From Pontibacter beigongshangensis (lineage in GTDB: Bacteria; Bacteroidota; Bacteroidia; Cytophagales; Hymenobacteraceae), in NCBI RefSeq assembly GCF_014332515.1, contig NZ_VFSD01000009.1, positions 62,001 to 126,000 of the forward strand: DNA of 64,000 nt, given 5' to 3'. Position numbers and translations under genes: made by a program. Of the stretch, positions 1 to 8,860 are shown piece by piece. Numbering within the stretch: position 1 is the stretch's first letter; each line of letters starts with the position of its first letter. The notes below the pieces were generated by a model. It did no database searches and was not told the DNA's origin. It saw nothing but the letters and a program-made list of their open reading frames with translations.

Positions 1-2
1 CA

Positions 3-212
3 GGAATCGGCATCCTGTACAAACTCTATACCGACAGCATCGACAGTTCCGTGTTTACCCGCCGCATTAGCTGTAGGCAGGCCACCATCTATAATCTGCA
101 CGGAGAAGTGGTGCACGTAGATGGCGAGCCGGTGGAGCTGGGGGAGAAGATACAGGTGAGCATGCACAAGGAAAGCCTGCTGGTGCTACTGCCGCTGCCG
201 GAGGCAGAATAA
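3..212 (+). CDS. Diacylglycerol kinase family lipid kinase, C-terminal fragment
   Basis: Only the last 69 codons are in the window; the gene begins upstream of base 1 and stops with TAA at 210-212. The fragment ends with VHVDGEPVELGEKIQVSM and then a short hydrophobic strand, which is the usual C-terminal signature of the YegS/DgkB-type lipid kinases (the HVDGEP turn). Members of that family phosphorylate diacylglycerol or related lipids at the membrane, but the nucleotide-binding GGDGT region is not visible here, so substrate and completeness are unknown. It converges with the metallophosphoesterase gene, whose stop lies one base further on. Confidence 0.6.
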   Translation, partial: GIGILYKLYTDSIDSSVFTRRISCRQATIYNLHGEVVHVDGEPVELGEKIQVSMHKESLLVLLPLPEAE

Positions 213-213
213 G

Positions 214-1440
214 CTACTCCACCAGTTGCTGCGGTGCCGGCTGCAGGATGCTTTGCAGCTCCTTCCGGAACACGACAGGGTTGTTTTCCTGCGCTTCTCC
301 ATTCGTCACAACACGTACCTCCATCCATACTTCGCCGCTTCTGTAGTAATTTAAAACTACCAGGCCAAGCTCCTCCAGCGAAAATGTGGCTTTGCCTCCT
401 TTTTTCACAAAGGCAGTTTTGCTGCCCGAGCCGCTTACAATATAATGGTTTTGCCTTACCTCGAAATGCTGCAGGTTATGGTCGTGGCCCGCTGCGTAAA
501 TTATGTTGCTGTACCGATGGAAGATGCGGAGCAGCCGCCTGCGCAGGCGCTTGTACCTGCCATGCGACATGTCTTCGTAGGCACCAAACATTTTGCGGTA
601 AAAAGGGTAGAGCGATCCGAAGATAGGCAACGGGATGTAGAAACGTCTGTGGGCAGCGGTAAGCGGAAAGATATGTTGCTTTAGCGTGAATTTGCCGCCA
701 TGTAGTGCATTGCTGTAAAGTGGGTGATGGGCTGCTATCAGTATGCGCTGGTGGCGGTTCTCCCGCAGTATCTTTTTCAGCTGCTGAAAGAACTCCTCTA
801 TGTTTTCCAGGCCGCAGCCATGTTTGGCCCCGATTGGTTTTTCGCCCCGTTGTACCCACCATTGCGTGTTAATGATCAGGAGCAGGAGCCCCTCAGCCAG
901 TTGCATGGTAACAGGGCCCGGACAGCCCTGCCGCGGCAGGTAAGCAGCCTCATCCTGCAGGTAGTTTACAACATAGTTCTCCTGTCGCAGCATCTGGTTG
1001 TAGCCGCCTTTGCGCCCTTTGTTCCAGTCGTGGTTGCCACTCAGGAAAATACTTTTGCCCCGAAAATCCTTGAACGTTTCCAGCAGCGTGTTCAGCCGCA
1101 GCAGGGAGGTAGTGTGCAGCACGCTTCCTTCGGGTGGCAGCCCTACCGGGTACACTATATCCCCGAGCAGCAGGGCAGTTCCCCGCTGCCCTGCCTCCTG
1201 CTTCCATTGCTCCACCAGGTGCAGCACAGGGTCCGACCCATCAGTGGCCACTGCCCCCGGATCGCCTAGCAGGGCAACAGAGTGCAGCAGTTCGTCGGGA
1301 GGGGGGAGTGTGGACTTGCGCCAGCCTATATCTGCCAGTTTATAATAAGGCTTGCGGCGGTATTTACGTTCCTGCCAGTAGCTGAACCCCAGGTAAACAA
1401 GCGCAATAGTAGGGATGATGATTAAAAAATAGGTTAGCAT
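214..1440 (-). CDS. Membrane-anchored calcineurin-like metallophosphoesterase
   Basis: A 408-residue protein with one N-terminal membrane segment (about residues 3-21) and a calcineurin-like phosphoesterase domain. The metal-binding blocks are visible in order: LLGDPG (57-62), LLGDIVYP (91-98), SGNHDW (134-139), an AAHHP block and finally AAGHDHNLQHF. The family hydrolyses phosphomonoesters or diesters with two metal ions; the substrate cannot be read from the sequence. The GDIVYPVGLP and GNHDWNKGRKGG context matches, from memory, the N-terminal part of long fused Bacteroidota proteins whose middle part resembles the lipoprotein at 3206-4801. It follows the Lon-domain gene by 24 bases on the same strand, so the two may be co-transcribed. 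Confidence 0.85.
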   Translation of the reverse strand: MLTYFLIIIPTIALVYLGFSYWQERKYRRKPYYKLADIGWRKSTLPPPDELLHSVALLGDPGAVATDGSDPVLHLVEQWKQEAGQRGTALLLGDIVYPVGLPPEGSVLHTTSLLRLNTLLETFKDFRGKSIFLSGNHDWNKGRKGGYNQMLRQENYVVNYLQDEAAYLPRQGCPGPVTMQLAEGLLLLIINTQWWVQRGEKPIGAKHGCGLENIEEFFQQLKKILRENRHQRILIAAHHPLYSNALHGGKFTLKQHIFPLTAAHRRFYIPLPIFGSLYPFYRKMFGAYEDMSHGRYKRLRRRLLRIFHRYSNIIYAAGHDHNLQHFEVRQNHYIVSGSGSKTAFVKKGGKATFSLEELGLVVLNYYRSGEVWMEVRVVTNGEAQENNPVVFRKELQSILQPAPQQLVE

Positions 1441-1464
1441 AGCTGTTCTGTCTCCTGGCAGGGC

Positions 1465-2100
1465 CTAAAATGCTGGTGGTGTCAGGTGTTTAAAATGGCC
1501 GTTCATTTTTACCTTTTCCTTAAGCCGCTCTGTTTCGTGCACAACAGGCACAATGGCCCTTAAATGCTGCAGAATCATTTCCTGCCGGTCTGTTTCGCTC
1601 TGGCATTGCAACAGCAGGTACTCCTGTTCCAGCGAAAGACCCAGGTGGTGAGCCACGTCAAAAGACTTGAAATCCTGGGGCAGCGACATGAGCAGGCTGT
1701 TCAGGTGCAGAGCCTCGTACAACTGCCGGAGCAGCTTCTCTATCTCCACCCTGAAGAGCACGTCCCCGGCCAGGTCCGTCTCCAGTTGCTCCACTTCTCC
1801 GCCCGGGTACAGCCTGCCGGGTGCCTGTTTATCGAGCCGGATTACTCTGAAAACTCCTACTGCCTGGGTCTTAATATCCATCTCTCCGTTGTCGTACTTC
1901 TTTTCTATGCGCAGCACTTTCAGTTCTGTGCCATATTCGCCGATGCCATTCTGGAGAAAAGACGGAATTCCAAAGGTAGATTTATTGGCCACACTCTCCT
2001 GGATGAGTTGTTTGTAGCGGGGCTCAAAAATATGCAGGTTCAGCTTCTCCCCCGGAAACACAACAATGCCTAAGGGGAAGAGCGGGAGGTACTTGGTCAT
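1465..2100 (-). CDS. Lon N-terminal (substrate-binding) domain protein
   Basis: This 211-residue protein opens with LPLFPLGIVVFPGEKLNLHI, followed by FEPRYKQLI, the hallmark of the N-terminal substrate-recognition domain of Lon protease (LON_substr_bdg). There is no AAA+ or serine-lysine protease region, so it is a stand-alone domain protein of the kind often annotated as a peptidase S16 Lon-domain protein. Its role is not established; an adaptor or ligand-binding role is an inference. It lies directly upstream of the metallophosphoesterase on the same strand and is divergent from mtgA, with about 280 bases between the two starts. Confidence 0.85.
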   Translation of the reverse strand: MTKYLPLFPLGIVVFPGEKLNLHIFEPRYKQLIQESVANKSTFGIPSFLQNGIGEYGTELKVLRIEKKYDNGEMDIKTQAVGVFRVIRLDKQAPGRLYPGGEVEQLETDLAGDVLFRVEIEKLLRQLYEALHLNSLLMSLPQDFKSFDVAHHLGLSLEQEYLLLQCQSETDRQEMILQHLRAIVPVVHETERLKEKVKMNGHFKHLTPPAF

Positions 2101-2351
2101 TTTGTTCTCTTTTAAAGATGAATGAGTAGCAGGTATAAGGGCGGCAGTCAGGAAAAACGGCCGTCAGCAACCGGATCTTCCGGGAAGCCTTTCCTGGGCC
2201 GGCTGTTAGCTACACGCTGCTCCTTTTACCGTTATTCCTTTTTTGAAACAGGCAAAGGCCTGCGTTGTTTGTTGATTACGGGTTAAAGCGGCTTGTGTTT
2301 GGTTCTGCTTTTTTGATGGAGCATAGATGCCTTAAAATACAGCAAAAACTT

Positions 2352-2359
2352 TACCTTTG
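2352..2359 (+). promoter_or_regulatory. Candidate Bacteroidota -7 promoter box for mtgA
   Basis: TACCTTTG matches the TAnnTTTG -7 consensus of the Bacteroidota primary sigma factor. Transcription would start near 2366, about 18 bases before ATG 2384. No TTG is found at the ideal -33 distance. The box overlaps the TTG at 2357 that would otherwise extend the reading frame, which argues against that earlier start. Confidence 0.5.
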
Positions 2360-2383
2360 CGACCTCTGTTGCAAGCAAAATAC

Positions 2384-3136
2384 ATGAAGAAGAAGCGTTC
2401 TGGCAGTAAAAAAGGATTCACTTTAAAAGAGTTGAAATGGCTGGTGCCAAAGCTGGTGCTGAGCCTGTTTCTGCTCAGTGTGGTATGGGTGCTGCTCTAC
2501 CGCTGGGTGGCTCCCCCCGTTACGCTGCACATGGTGCAGCGACGGGCAGAGGCGGGGGCAGCCGCTAAGGAGAACCCGCAGATCAGCTACCGCTTTGTAA
2601 GCCTGGAGGAAATGTCGCCACAGTTGCCGCTGGCGGTGGTGGCCTCAGAAGACCAGCGGTTCCTGATGCACGCCGGCTTCGACTACGAAGCCATTCAGGC
2701 CGCCTTTAAACGGAACCAGAGCGGCGGGAATATACGGGGCGGGAGCACCATTAGTCAGCAGGTGGCCAAAAACGTGTTTTTGTGGCACGGCAGGAGCTAC
2801 CTGCGCAAAGGCGTAGAAGCCTATTTCACGGTGCTGATTGAGGCGCTGTGGGGGAAGAAGCGGATTATGGAAGTGTACCTTAACATTGCAGAGATGGGAG
2901 ATGGCGTTTTTGGGGTAGAGGCTGCCTCTCAGAAATATTTTAAGCGCCCGGCAAAAGAGCTTACGCGCCAACAGGCTGCACTGCTCGCAGCGGTGCTTCC
3001 CAACCCGATCCGCTACTCAGCCCAGCGGCCTTCCGGCTTTGTGCTGAAGCGGCGCAGCCGGATTGCACGGGCCATGGGGCGCCTGGGAGGCATCAACTAT
3101 GTAAAAGCTATACTGCCAGATGAGGAACAGAAATAG
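2384..3136 (+). CDS. mtgA: Monofunctional biosynthetic peptidoglycan transglycosylase
   Basis: A 250-residue GT51 enzyme that polymerises lipid II into glycan strands on the periplasmic face of the inner membrane. There is one N-terminal membrane anchor (LVLSLFLLSVVWVLLYRWV) after a lysine-rich cytoplasmic start. GT51 motifs are intact: the catalytic-glutamate motif EDQRFLMHAGFD, then RGGSTISQQVAKN, then KKRIMEVYLNIAEMG. No transpeptidase domain follows, as expected for MtgA. The frame is open from a TTG at 2357, but ATG 2384 is preferred because a -7 box covers the TTG and because MKKKR then begins the usual positively charged leader. Confidence 0.93.
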   Translation: MKKKRSGSKKGFTLKELKWLVPKLVLSLFLLSVVWVLLYRWVAPPVTLHMVQRRAEAGAAAKENPQISYRFVSLEEMSPQLPLAVVASEDQRFLMHAGFDYEAIQAAFKRNQSGGNIRGGSTISQQVAKNVFLWHGRSYLRKGVEAYFTVLIEALWGKKRIMEVYLNIAEMGDGVFGVEAASQKYFKRPAKELTRQQAALLAAVLPNPIRYSAQRPSGFVLKRRSRIARAMGRLGGINYVKAILPDEEQK

Positions 3137-3205
3137 AAATTTCTGTCTGCTGATCTGGTTCAGGAAAGGAATGGAGCAGGTCGCTTAAAGGCTTGCTGTG
3201 TCCTA

Positions 3206-4801
3206 TTAATTGCCTTCCCTGTCGTAGGCATGCACGCTTACATCGCGGGTGGTTCGGTCCTTGGTTTCTGTGCCCGGCACAATCTTATTGCCACGTTTTG
3301 TGTCGAACACGGCAGTCGTTTTTTTCCAGCCCCTTACACTGGATCTGTCCACAATATTGTCTTCTCCCAGCCCACCAACTATTTCAAGCGGAATGGCTTT
3401 GTCTACATAGCCTTCCACTACAAACTCATCGTTCCCGGCAAGACCGTGCAGCCGGATTAGCCGGGTTTCTTTCGGCTGAAAGATCCGCTCATAAAGCAGC
3501 TGCTCCTGCAAGGTCTCCGACATGCGACGATAAACACGGACGTGTGTTTTGCCTTCCGGCAGGCGGTTTACAATAAACTGCTCTGCTTCATCAGTGCCTG
3601 GAATAGTTACTTCCTTTGCCAGCAGGCTATACATTTTTTCAGCAGCTTCAGGCAGGTGGTCCCGCCTTTTTTTTAAGTTAGCTGTTACCTCGGGGCCTAT
3701 GGTTTTCCGGATAGGGGATGGCAGTTGGCGTACAGCCTCCGCTATTACCTCATCTGAGATCGCCTGCTGCATCTGTCTGGCAATAGCGAGCCATTCTTCT
3801 TTTGGCAGCTCATGTAGCAGCCGCTCATCCACAAACTGAGCATTTATCAGGAGGGCCTTTACGTCGCCGTACTTGCCGCTGAAGGTGTAAAATTTACGGA
3901 CCATAATTTTGCTGGTGGCCAGAAAGGGAATAACACCGTCCTTCATTTTAAGCAGGACCTGGTCACGGTCTTTCGGGATGGGGTTAAATATAGTTTTATT
4001 CCCATGTTGGGTAACGGCCCAGTCCCATTGCCCTTTGTGCCGGTCCCAGTCGCCTAGCAGCAGGTCCAGCAGCCGGGCTTTGGCAAACGCGCGCTGGTCG
4101 AAATGATACAGGTTGGAAGTGTAACGGAGCCTTAAGGCTTCGTCTGAGTCCAGAAAGCCCTTTACGCCACGGGTGTTCTCAGGAATATCGGCGGCGGTCT
4201 TGAATTTTTCTTCCAGCATAAAAAGCCTCCCCTGTACCTGCTCGGAAAATTCGCCAAAGGTGGTATCGTTCTGGCTAACATAGAACAGCCTGGGGTTGGA
4301 GTGAAGTATACCTGCTGCTCTGGCCAGCGGAGGCACCAGCAGCATACCAAACGGGTTAGCGGCCGATGTCTGGTCCCTTACAATATTGGCCACAAAGGTA
4401 GACTGCCAGAAGGGAGAGAGCACATGCACCGGGTCTTTATCGATAGAGCGGAAAGCATAGGCACGCCCGGCGCTATCCTGCATGTGGAAGCTGGTGGTCT
4501 GGAAGCCACCGCCTTCTTTGATAATACGCAAGCCAGCTGCTACCTCCTGTCTGTTAAACACAGGCACTTTTACGGGCATGGTCCAGAGGTGGCGGTTATG
4601 GTTACCCCAGAAAAAACGGTGCAGGGCGTTGCGGTCGTAATGCCGGCCAGCTATCACCCATACACTGTCTTTTTCAGGATTTATAGTATTAGCGTTCTCT
4701 GCTGCTGTTGCCAGCGCATCTTTCTGAAAATAATCATTGTCTGCACAGCCCTGTAAGAATTGGGCACACAAGAGTATACTGGCTGCACGCAAAAAAATCA
4801 T
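3206..4801 (-). CDS. Lipoprotein with kinase-like GDWDRH motif, function unknown
   Basis: A 531-residue protein with a lipoprotein signal (lipobox LQGC, Cys19). Conserved-looking blocks are KEGGGFQTTS, FRSIDKDP (117-124), LLLGDWDRHKGQW (247-259) and PIPKDRDQV (274-282). The last two resemble the catalytic and metal-binding loops of Fam20, HipA and CotH kinases (G-N/D-x-D-R-H, then a D-containing loop), which is an inference. From memory, the same blocks occur in the middle of roughly 1200-residue Bacteroidota proteins with a metallophosphoesterase at the N-terminus and an outer-membrane barrel at the C-terminus. Here the protein ends at YDREGN, where such a barrel would begin, and the 70 bases to mtgA encode no continuation. 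Confidence 0.7.
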   Translation of the reverse strand: MIFLRAASILLCAQFLQGCADNDYFQKDALATAAENANTINPEKDSVWVIAGRHYDRNALHRFFWGNHNRHLWTMPVKVPVFNRQEVAAGLRIIKEGGGFQTTSFHMQDSAGRAYAFRSIDKDPVHVLSPFWQSTFVANIVRDQTSAANPFGMLLVPPLARAAGILHSNPRLFYVSQNDTTFGEFSEQVQGRLFMLEEKFKTAADIPENTRGVKGFLDSDEALRLRYTSNLYHFDQRAFAKARLLDLLLGDWDRHKGQWDWAVTQHGNKTIFNPIPKDRDQVLLKMKDGVIPFLATSKIMVRKFYTFSGKYGDVKALLINAQFVDERLLHELPKEEWLAIARQMQQAISDEVIAEAVRQLPSPIRKTIGPEVTANLKKRRDHLPEAAEKMYSLLAKEVTIPGTDEAEQFIVNRLPEGKTHVRVYRRMSETLQEQLLYERIFQPKETRLIRLHGLAGNDEFVVEGYVDKAIPLEIVGGLGEDNIVDRSSVRGWKKTTAVFDTKRGNKIVPGTETKDRTTRDVSVHAYDREGN

Positions 4802-4909
4802 CTGTAAGGGGAGGGGTTAAATTTTACAATACGCAGAAGCGGCGAAAGGTTTTTGCCACCCCTCGTTAAAATTCAACTTTAGCCTATGCAGCAGCCAGAA
4901 ACACAGAAT

Positions 4910-6562
4910 TTAACTCCTATTTTCGTTATAAAACCGGATAAGCCCGTCTGTGGAGCTGTCGTGCTGCCCTGTGGATTTGCCCGTAAGCTCATCTTCTATG
5001 GCACCCGCCAGCTGCTTGCCCAGTTCCACGCCCCACTGGTCGAAGCTGTACACATTCCAGAGCACGCCCTGCACAAATACCTTCTGCTCATACATGGCTA
5101 TCAGGCTGCCGAGGGTGTAGGGGGTAAGCTTTTTGAACATGATGGAGGTAGTGGGCTTGTTGCCCTCAAACACCTTGTGGGGTACCAGCGCCTCTACTTC
5201 TTCCGGGGTTTTGTCGCCTTTCTTCTGCAGCTCTTCCCTGGCTTCGGCGGCTGTCTTCCCTCTCATCAAGGCTTCGGTCTGGGCAAAAAAGTTGGAGAGC
5301 AGCATCACATGGTGGTTTCCCACCTGGTTCAGGCTTTGGGCCGGTGCAATAAAGTCGGATGGGATGAGCACGGTGCCCTGGTGTATCAGCTGGAAAAAAG
5401 AGTGCTGGCTGTTAGTGCCGGCTGCTCCCCAGATAACCGGCTGCGTATCGTAGTCTACAAAGTTGCCCTCGCGGTCGGCGCTCTTGCCGTTGCTTTCCAT
5501 CAGGCCTTGCTGCAGGTACTCTGGCAGCAGGCGCAGGTACTGGTCATACGGCAGCACCGCATGCGACTGGGCCCCGAAGAAGTTGGTGTACCACAGCCCC
5601 AGGAGGCCCATTAGCACCGGTATGTTCTGGCGGAGCGGCGCAGTGCGGAAGTGCTTGTCCATGGACTCAGCCCCGCGCAGCAACTCTTCGAACTTGTCGT
5701 AGCCCAGTGCGCAGGCAATAGAGAGGCCAATAGCTGACCAGAGCGAGAAGCGGCCGCCCACCCAATCCCAGAAACGGAAGGTGTTTTCCGGGGCGATACC
5801 AAACTCCTCCACCGCCTTTGTGTTGGTAGAGAGGGCTACGAAATGTTTTTTGATATGCTCTTTGTCGGAGGCATGTTTCAGGAACCAGTCGCGGGCGGTG
5901 TGGGCGTTGGCTATGGTTTCTTTGGTCGTAAAGGTTTTGGAGGCAATAATAAAAAGAGTCTGCTCCGGGTCCAGTTTTTTCAGCACCTCCGCCGCATCCG
6001 TGCCGTCTACGTTCGATACAAAATCGATCGACATGCCGGGCTGCTGGTAAAATTTAAGCGCCTCGCACACCATTTTAGGTCCCAGATCGGAACCGCCAAT
6101 GCCAATATTCACGATGTGGTTGATGGGCTTGCCGCTGTAGCCCAGCCACTGGCCGCTGTGCAGCTTTTCGCAAAACGCCTTCATTTGCCGCTGCACATCC
6201 CGCACCTCTGCCAGAATGTTCTCGCCGTCCAGGAGCAGCTCCTTATCCGTAAAGTTTCGCAGGGCTGTGTGCAGCACCGCTCTGCCTTCTGTGGCATTAA
6301 TCGTGTCGCCCCTGAACATGCTTTCGATGGCATCCTGCATGCCCATTTCCTCTGCCAGTTCTGTGAGCAGGTCGAGGGTTTCTTCGGTTATGCGGTTTTT
6401 AGAGAGATCGTACAAGGTATCCTCAACCGTAAAAGAGAGTTTGTCGAATCGCTGCGGGTCCTGCTCAAACAGCTCGCGGAGGTGTCTGGATTTAATGGCG
6501 TCAAAATGCGACTGGAGCTTTTGCCAGGCCCTGGTAGTGGTAGGATTGCTATTTTTCATCAT
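4910..6562 (-). CDS. pgi: Glucose-6-phosphate isomerase
   Basis: This enzyme interconverts glucose 6-phosphate and fructose 6-phosphate in the cytoplasm. It is the long, proteobacterial/eukaryotic type, about 550 residues. Signature blocks are intact: [48 protein letters not shown] and [16 protein letters not shown]. The frame is open to a TTG at 6613, but MMKNSN at 6562 or 6559 matches the normal N-terminus, and a near-consensus -7 box (TCACTTTG, minus strand, 6599-6592) lies about 20 bases before it. With pfkB and fbaA downstream, this stretch carries consecutive glycolytic steps. Confidence 0.95.
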   Translation of the reverse strand: MMKNSNPTTTRAWQKLQSHFDAIKSRHLRELFEQDPQRFDKLSFTVEDTLYDLSKNRITEETLDLLTELAEEMGMQDAIESMFRGDTINATEGRAVLHTALRNFTDKELLLDGENILAEVRDVQRQMKAFCEKLHSGQWLGYSGKPINHIVNIGIGGSDLGPKMVCEALKFYQQPGMSIDFVSNVDGTDAAEVLKKLDPEQTLFIIASKTFTTKETIANAHTARDWFLKHASDKEHIKKHFVALSTNTKAVEEFGIAPENTFRFWDWVGGRFSLWSAIGLSIACALGYDKFEELLRGAESMDKHFRTAPLRQNIPVLMGLLGLWYTNFFGAQSHAVLPYDQYLRLLPEYLQQGLMESNGKSADREGNFVDYDTQPVIWGAAGTNSQHSFFQLIHQGTVLIPSDFIAPAQSLNQVGNHHVMLLSNFFAQTEALMRGKTAAEAREELQKKGDKTPEEVEALVPHKVFEGNKPTTSIMFKKLTPYTLGSLIAMYEQKVFVQGVLWNVYSFDQWGVELGKQLAGAIEDELTGKSTGQHDSSTDGLIRFYNENRS

Positions 6563-7143
6563 ACAGATTTGGTATTTGGAGTATGTTTTTACAAAGTGAA
6601 GGTTCAGAAACAAAGCGAAGACGATAACATAAATAAACTAAACGAATTGAAAACGCTACGGTTATATAGTATATTTAAAATATGAGGTCCTAAGGGGCAT
6701 CATTTCAGCATTAGCTGCGTAACAGGAGTGCTGCAGATGGTTGCTAAAGTATAAAAAGGTGCTAATTAATCATAGTGCAGCTGCTCATGTTTATATTTAC
6801 CTGAGTAGAGAAACACGAAGAACCTTTTCCTGGAACAAGTTCTGGTTAGCAGGAGGTGGAGTGGCCATGAGTGCCGGCAGACGGATCAAGACCTAGCGGC
6901 AGGTGGTGCCGCAGCAAAACAAGCCCGGCGCTTATTTTCACGCTTTTGCAAAACCCGACCTGAAAGTTAATGCCTTTTGATAAGGACTTTTTAAGATAAA
7001 TACCTTAATATAGCTTTTGCAGCGTATAGGATGAAGTAAAAGGCTAAACAGGTACTAGCTCCTGCTGTCTGAGAGACCGCTGTAGTTTTAGGAGCAGTAT
7101 CTATTAGGAGTGAGCAGGTACTAGGTTGTTGCCACAGCCTGGG
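6563..7143. other. Intergenic region without a supported gene
   Basis: About 580 bases between the divergent pgi and HAD-phosphatase genes. I see no convincing protein, RNA gene or riboswitch pattern, apart from the near-consensus pgi promoter box close to pgi and the dispersed repeat copy that begins at 7144. Confidence 0.5.
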
Positions 7144-7188
7144 AGCAGCAGTAAAACTTCCGGAGGGGCCTTTTTATTTAAATAATTT
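7144..7188 (+). repeat. Dispersed CTCCGGAGGGGC repeat, copy 1
   Basis: AGCAGCAG, then TTCCGGAGGGGCC, then a T-run and AAATAATTT. It lies about 80 bases upstream of the HAD-phosphatase gene in the same orientation. Confidence 0.75.
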
Positions 7189-7268
7189 GGGGAAGATTAG
7201 GCTGGCATGCTCTATAAATTTCCTGATCAGACCAGACGATTAAACTTAACTATAATTAAGACTAGCAT

Positions 7269-8018
7269 ATGAGCAACCTGAATACTCTTGTTAAAGAGAA
7301 AAACATTAAAGCCCTTATTCTGGACATGGACGGTGTGATAACCAAAACGGCCGTAGTACATGCCGAGGCCTGGAAGAAAATGACAGATAACTTTCTGAAA
7401 AAGCGGGGCGCACAAGACAATAAAGTGTACAAACCCTTTGATGTGGAAGAAGATTACCGCATGCATGTAGATGGCATGCCGCGCTATGATGGTGTGCGTA
7501 ATTTCCTGGCATCGCGGGGCATTACCATACCGGAAGGAAACCAGAACGATGACGACGGCAAAGAAACCATTGTAGGACTTGGAAACCTGAAGAACCTTTA
7601 CTTCCAGGAGCTGCTGAAGCAGAATGGCGTGGTGGTTTTCGACGATACGATAGCCTGGGTAAAGGCCCTGAAGGAAAAAGGGTATAAGACGGCCGTTATC
7701 TCCTCCAGCAAAAACTGCTTCGACATCATCCGCAGAGCCGGGCTCGAACGCCTCTTCGAAGTACGGGTCGATGGACTTGTATCGGCAGAGCTCAAACTGA
7801 AAGGAAAGCCGGAGCCAGACATCTTTCTGGAAGCGGCCAGAAGGCTGGGGGTAAAACCCGAAGAAGCCGCCATTTTTGAAGATGCCTGGGCTGGTGTGGC
7901 CGCCGGTAAAGCCGGTAACTTTGCGCTGGTGGTAGGCGTGGACCGTGGCAATAACAAGCAGCTGCTGGAAGAAAACGGGGCAGACATCGTGATCAATAAA
8001 TTTCCAAAGCCTGAATAA
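7269..8018 (+). CDS. Beta-phosphoglucomutase-like HAD phosphatase
   Basis: A 249-residue HAD-superfamily protein with motif I LDMDGVITKTAVVHAEAW, close to the DxDGVITDTAxxHxxAW signature of beta-phosphoglucomutase, followed by the lysine and DAWAGV motifs of subclass IA. Beta-phosphoglucomutase converts beta-glucose 1-phosphate to glucose 6-phosphate, which is the product released by inverting GH65 phosphorylases; a GH65 gene is in the same operon, so that role fits. Eleven bases separate it from otsB. It corresponds in position to the N-terminal HAD domain of mycobacterial OtsB1. Plain phosphatase activity cannot be excluded. Confidence 0.8.
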   Translation: MSNLNTLVKEKNIKALILDMDGVITKTAVVHAEAWKKMTDNFLKKRGAQDNKVYKPFDVEEDYRMHVDGMPRYDGVRNFLASRGITIPEGNQNDDDGKETIVGLGNLKNLYFQELLKQNGVVVFDDTIAWVKALKEKGYKTAVISSSKNCFDIIRRAGLERLFEVRVDGLVSAELKLKGKPEPDIFLEAARRLGVKPEEAAIFEDAWAGVAAGKAGNFALVVGVDRGNNKQLLEENGADIVINKFPKPE

Positions 8019-8029
8019 GCTCCCAACCT

Positions 8030-8851
8030 ATGAAAGCATCAGAAGAGAAAAATATACGCAGAAGGGAAGCCTCCGAGCTTCCAGCTGCCTTTGCAAAAAT
8101 GGATGAGCTCCGTTCGAAACTGAAAGGGAAAAAGCCTGCCGTGTTTCTGGACTACGACGGCTGCCTGAGCCCCATTGTTAAAGACCCGGACAAAGCCATC
8201 CTGACCGACGAAATGCGGGCGGTGCTGCAGCAGCTGGCGGGTAAATGCCAGGTGGCGGTGGTAAGCGGGCGCGACCGGCAAAACGTAAAGAACCTGGTGC
8301 AGCTGGACTCGCTGTATTATGCCGGTTCCCATGGTTTTGATATTACCGGCCCCAACGGCATGCAGGCCGAGCCAGGCGATGCACACCAGGCGCTCATCGC
8401 GCTGGATAAGGCAGAAGAAGAGCTGAAAGAGCGCCTCATAGACGTTGAGGGCTCCCTGGTAGAACGAAAACGCTATGCCATTGCTGTGCACTACCGCAAC
8501 GTGGAGGAGCCGCTGGTAGACATTGTGAAGAAAGCCGTTGACGATATCGTGAATGCGCATGAGGGACTGAAAAAGGGCTTCGGCAAAAAAGTGCTGGAGC
8601 TTAAACCGAACATAGACTGGCATAAGGGGAAAGCCGTGTTGTGGCTGATGAATGAGCTGGGGCTAGACCTGGAAAGTACCGTGCCGATTTACATAGGTGA
8701 TGATATAACCGACGAAGACGCTTTTGCCTCTCTGCAGGGCATTGGTATCAGTGTGCTGGTTGGCGAGCACGACGATAAAACCGCAGCAGAATATAAACTG
8801 GAGGACGTAGAGGAAGTAAAGCGATTCCTTTCGGAGCTTTCTAACCTATAA
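8030..8851 (+). CDS. otsB: Trehalose-6-phosphate phosphatase
   Basis: This 273-residue HAD enzyme should dephosphorylate trehalose 6-phosphate to trehalose. Motif I is FLDYDGCLSPIV (catalytic DxDG), followed by VAVVSGRDRQNV, the GSHGFDI block, and the C-terminal metal motif YIGDDITDEDAF; all are characteristic of the OtsB family. A roughly 30-residue charged leader precedes the domain. It sits between the HAD phosphatase and the GH65 gene with gaps of 11 and 9 bases, a clear operon. No trehalose-6-phosphate synthase (otsA) is in the window, so its substrate supply must be encoded elsewhere. Confidence 0.9.
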   Translation: MKASEEKNIRRREASELPAAFAKMDELRSKLKGKKPAVFLDYDGCLSPIVKDPDKAILTDEMRAVLQQLAGKCQVAVVSGRDRQNVKNLVQLDSLYYAGSHGFDITGPNGMQAEPGDAHQALIALDKAEEELKERLIDVEGSLVERKRYAIAVHYRNVEEPLVDIVKKAVDDIVNAHEGLKKGFGKKVLELKPNIDWHKGKAVLWLMNELGLDLESTVPIYIGDDITDEDAFASLQGIGISVLVGEHDDKTAAEYKLEDVEEVKRFLSELSNL

Positions 8852-8860
8852 ACAACAGGC

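Noticed and set aside
6592-6599. TCACTTTG upstream of pgi as a firm promoter
   Set aside because: One base off the TAnnTTTG consensus and no -33 element at the right distance; kept only as a remark in the pgi entry.
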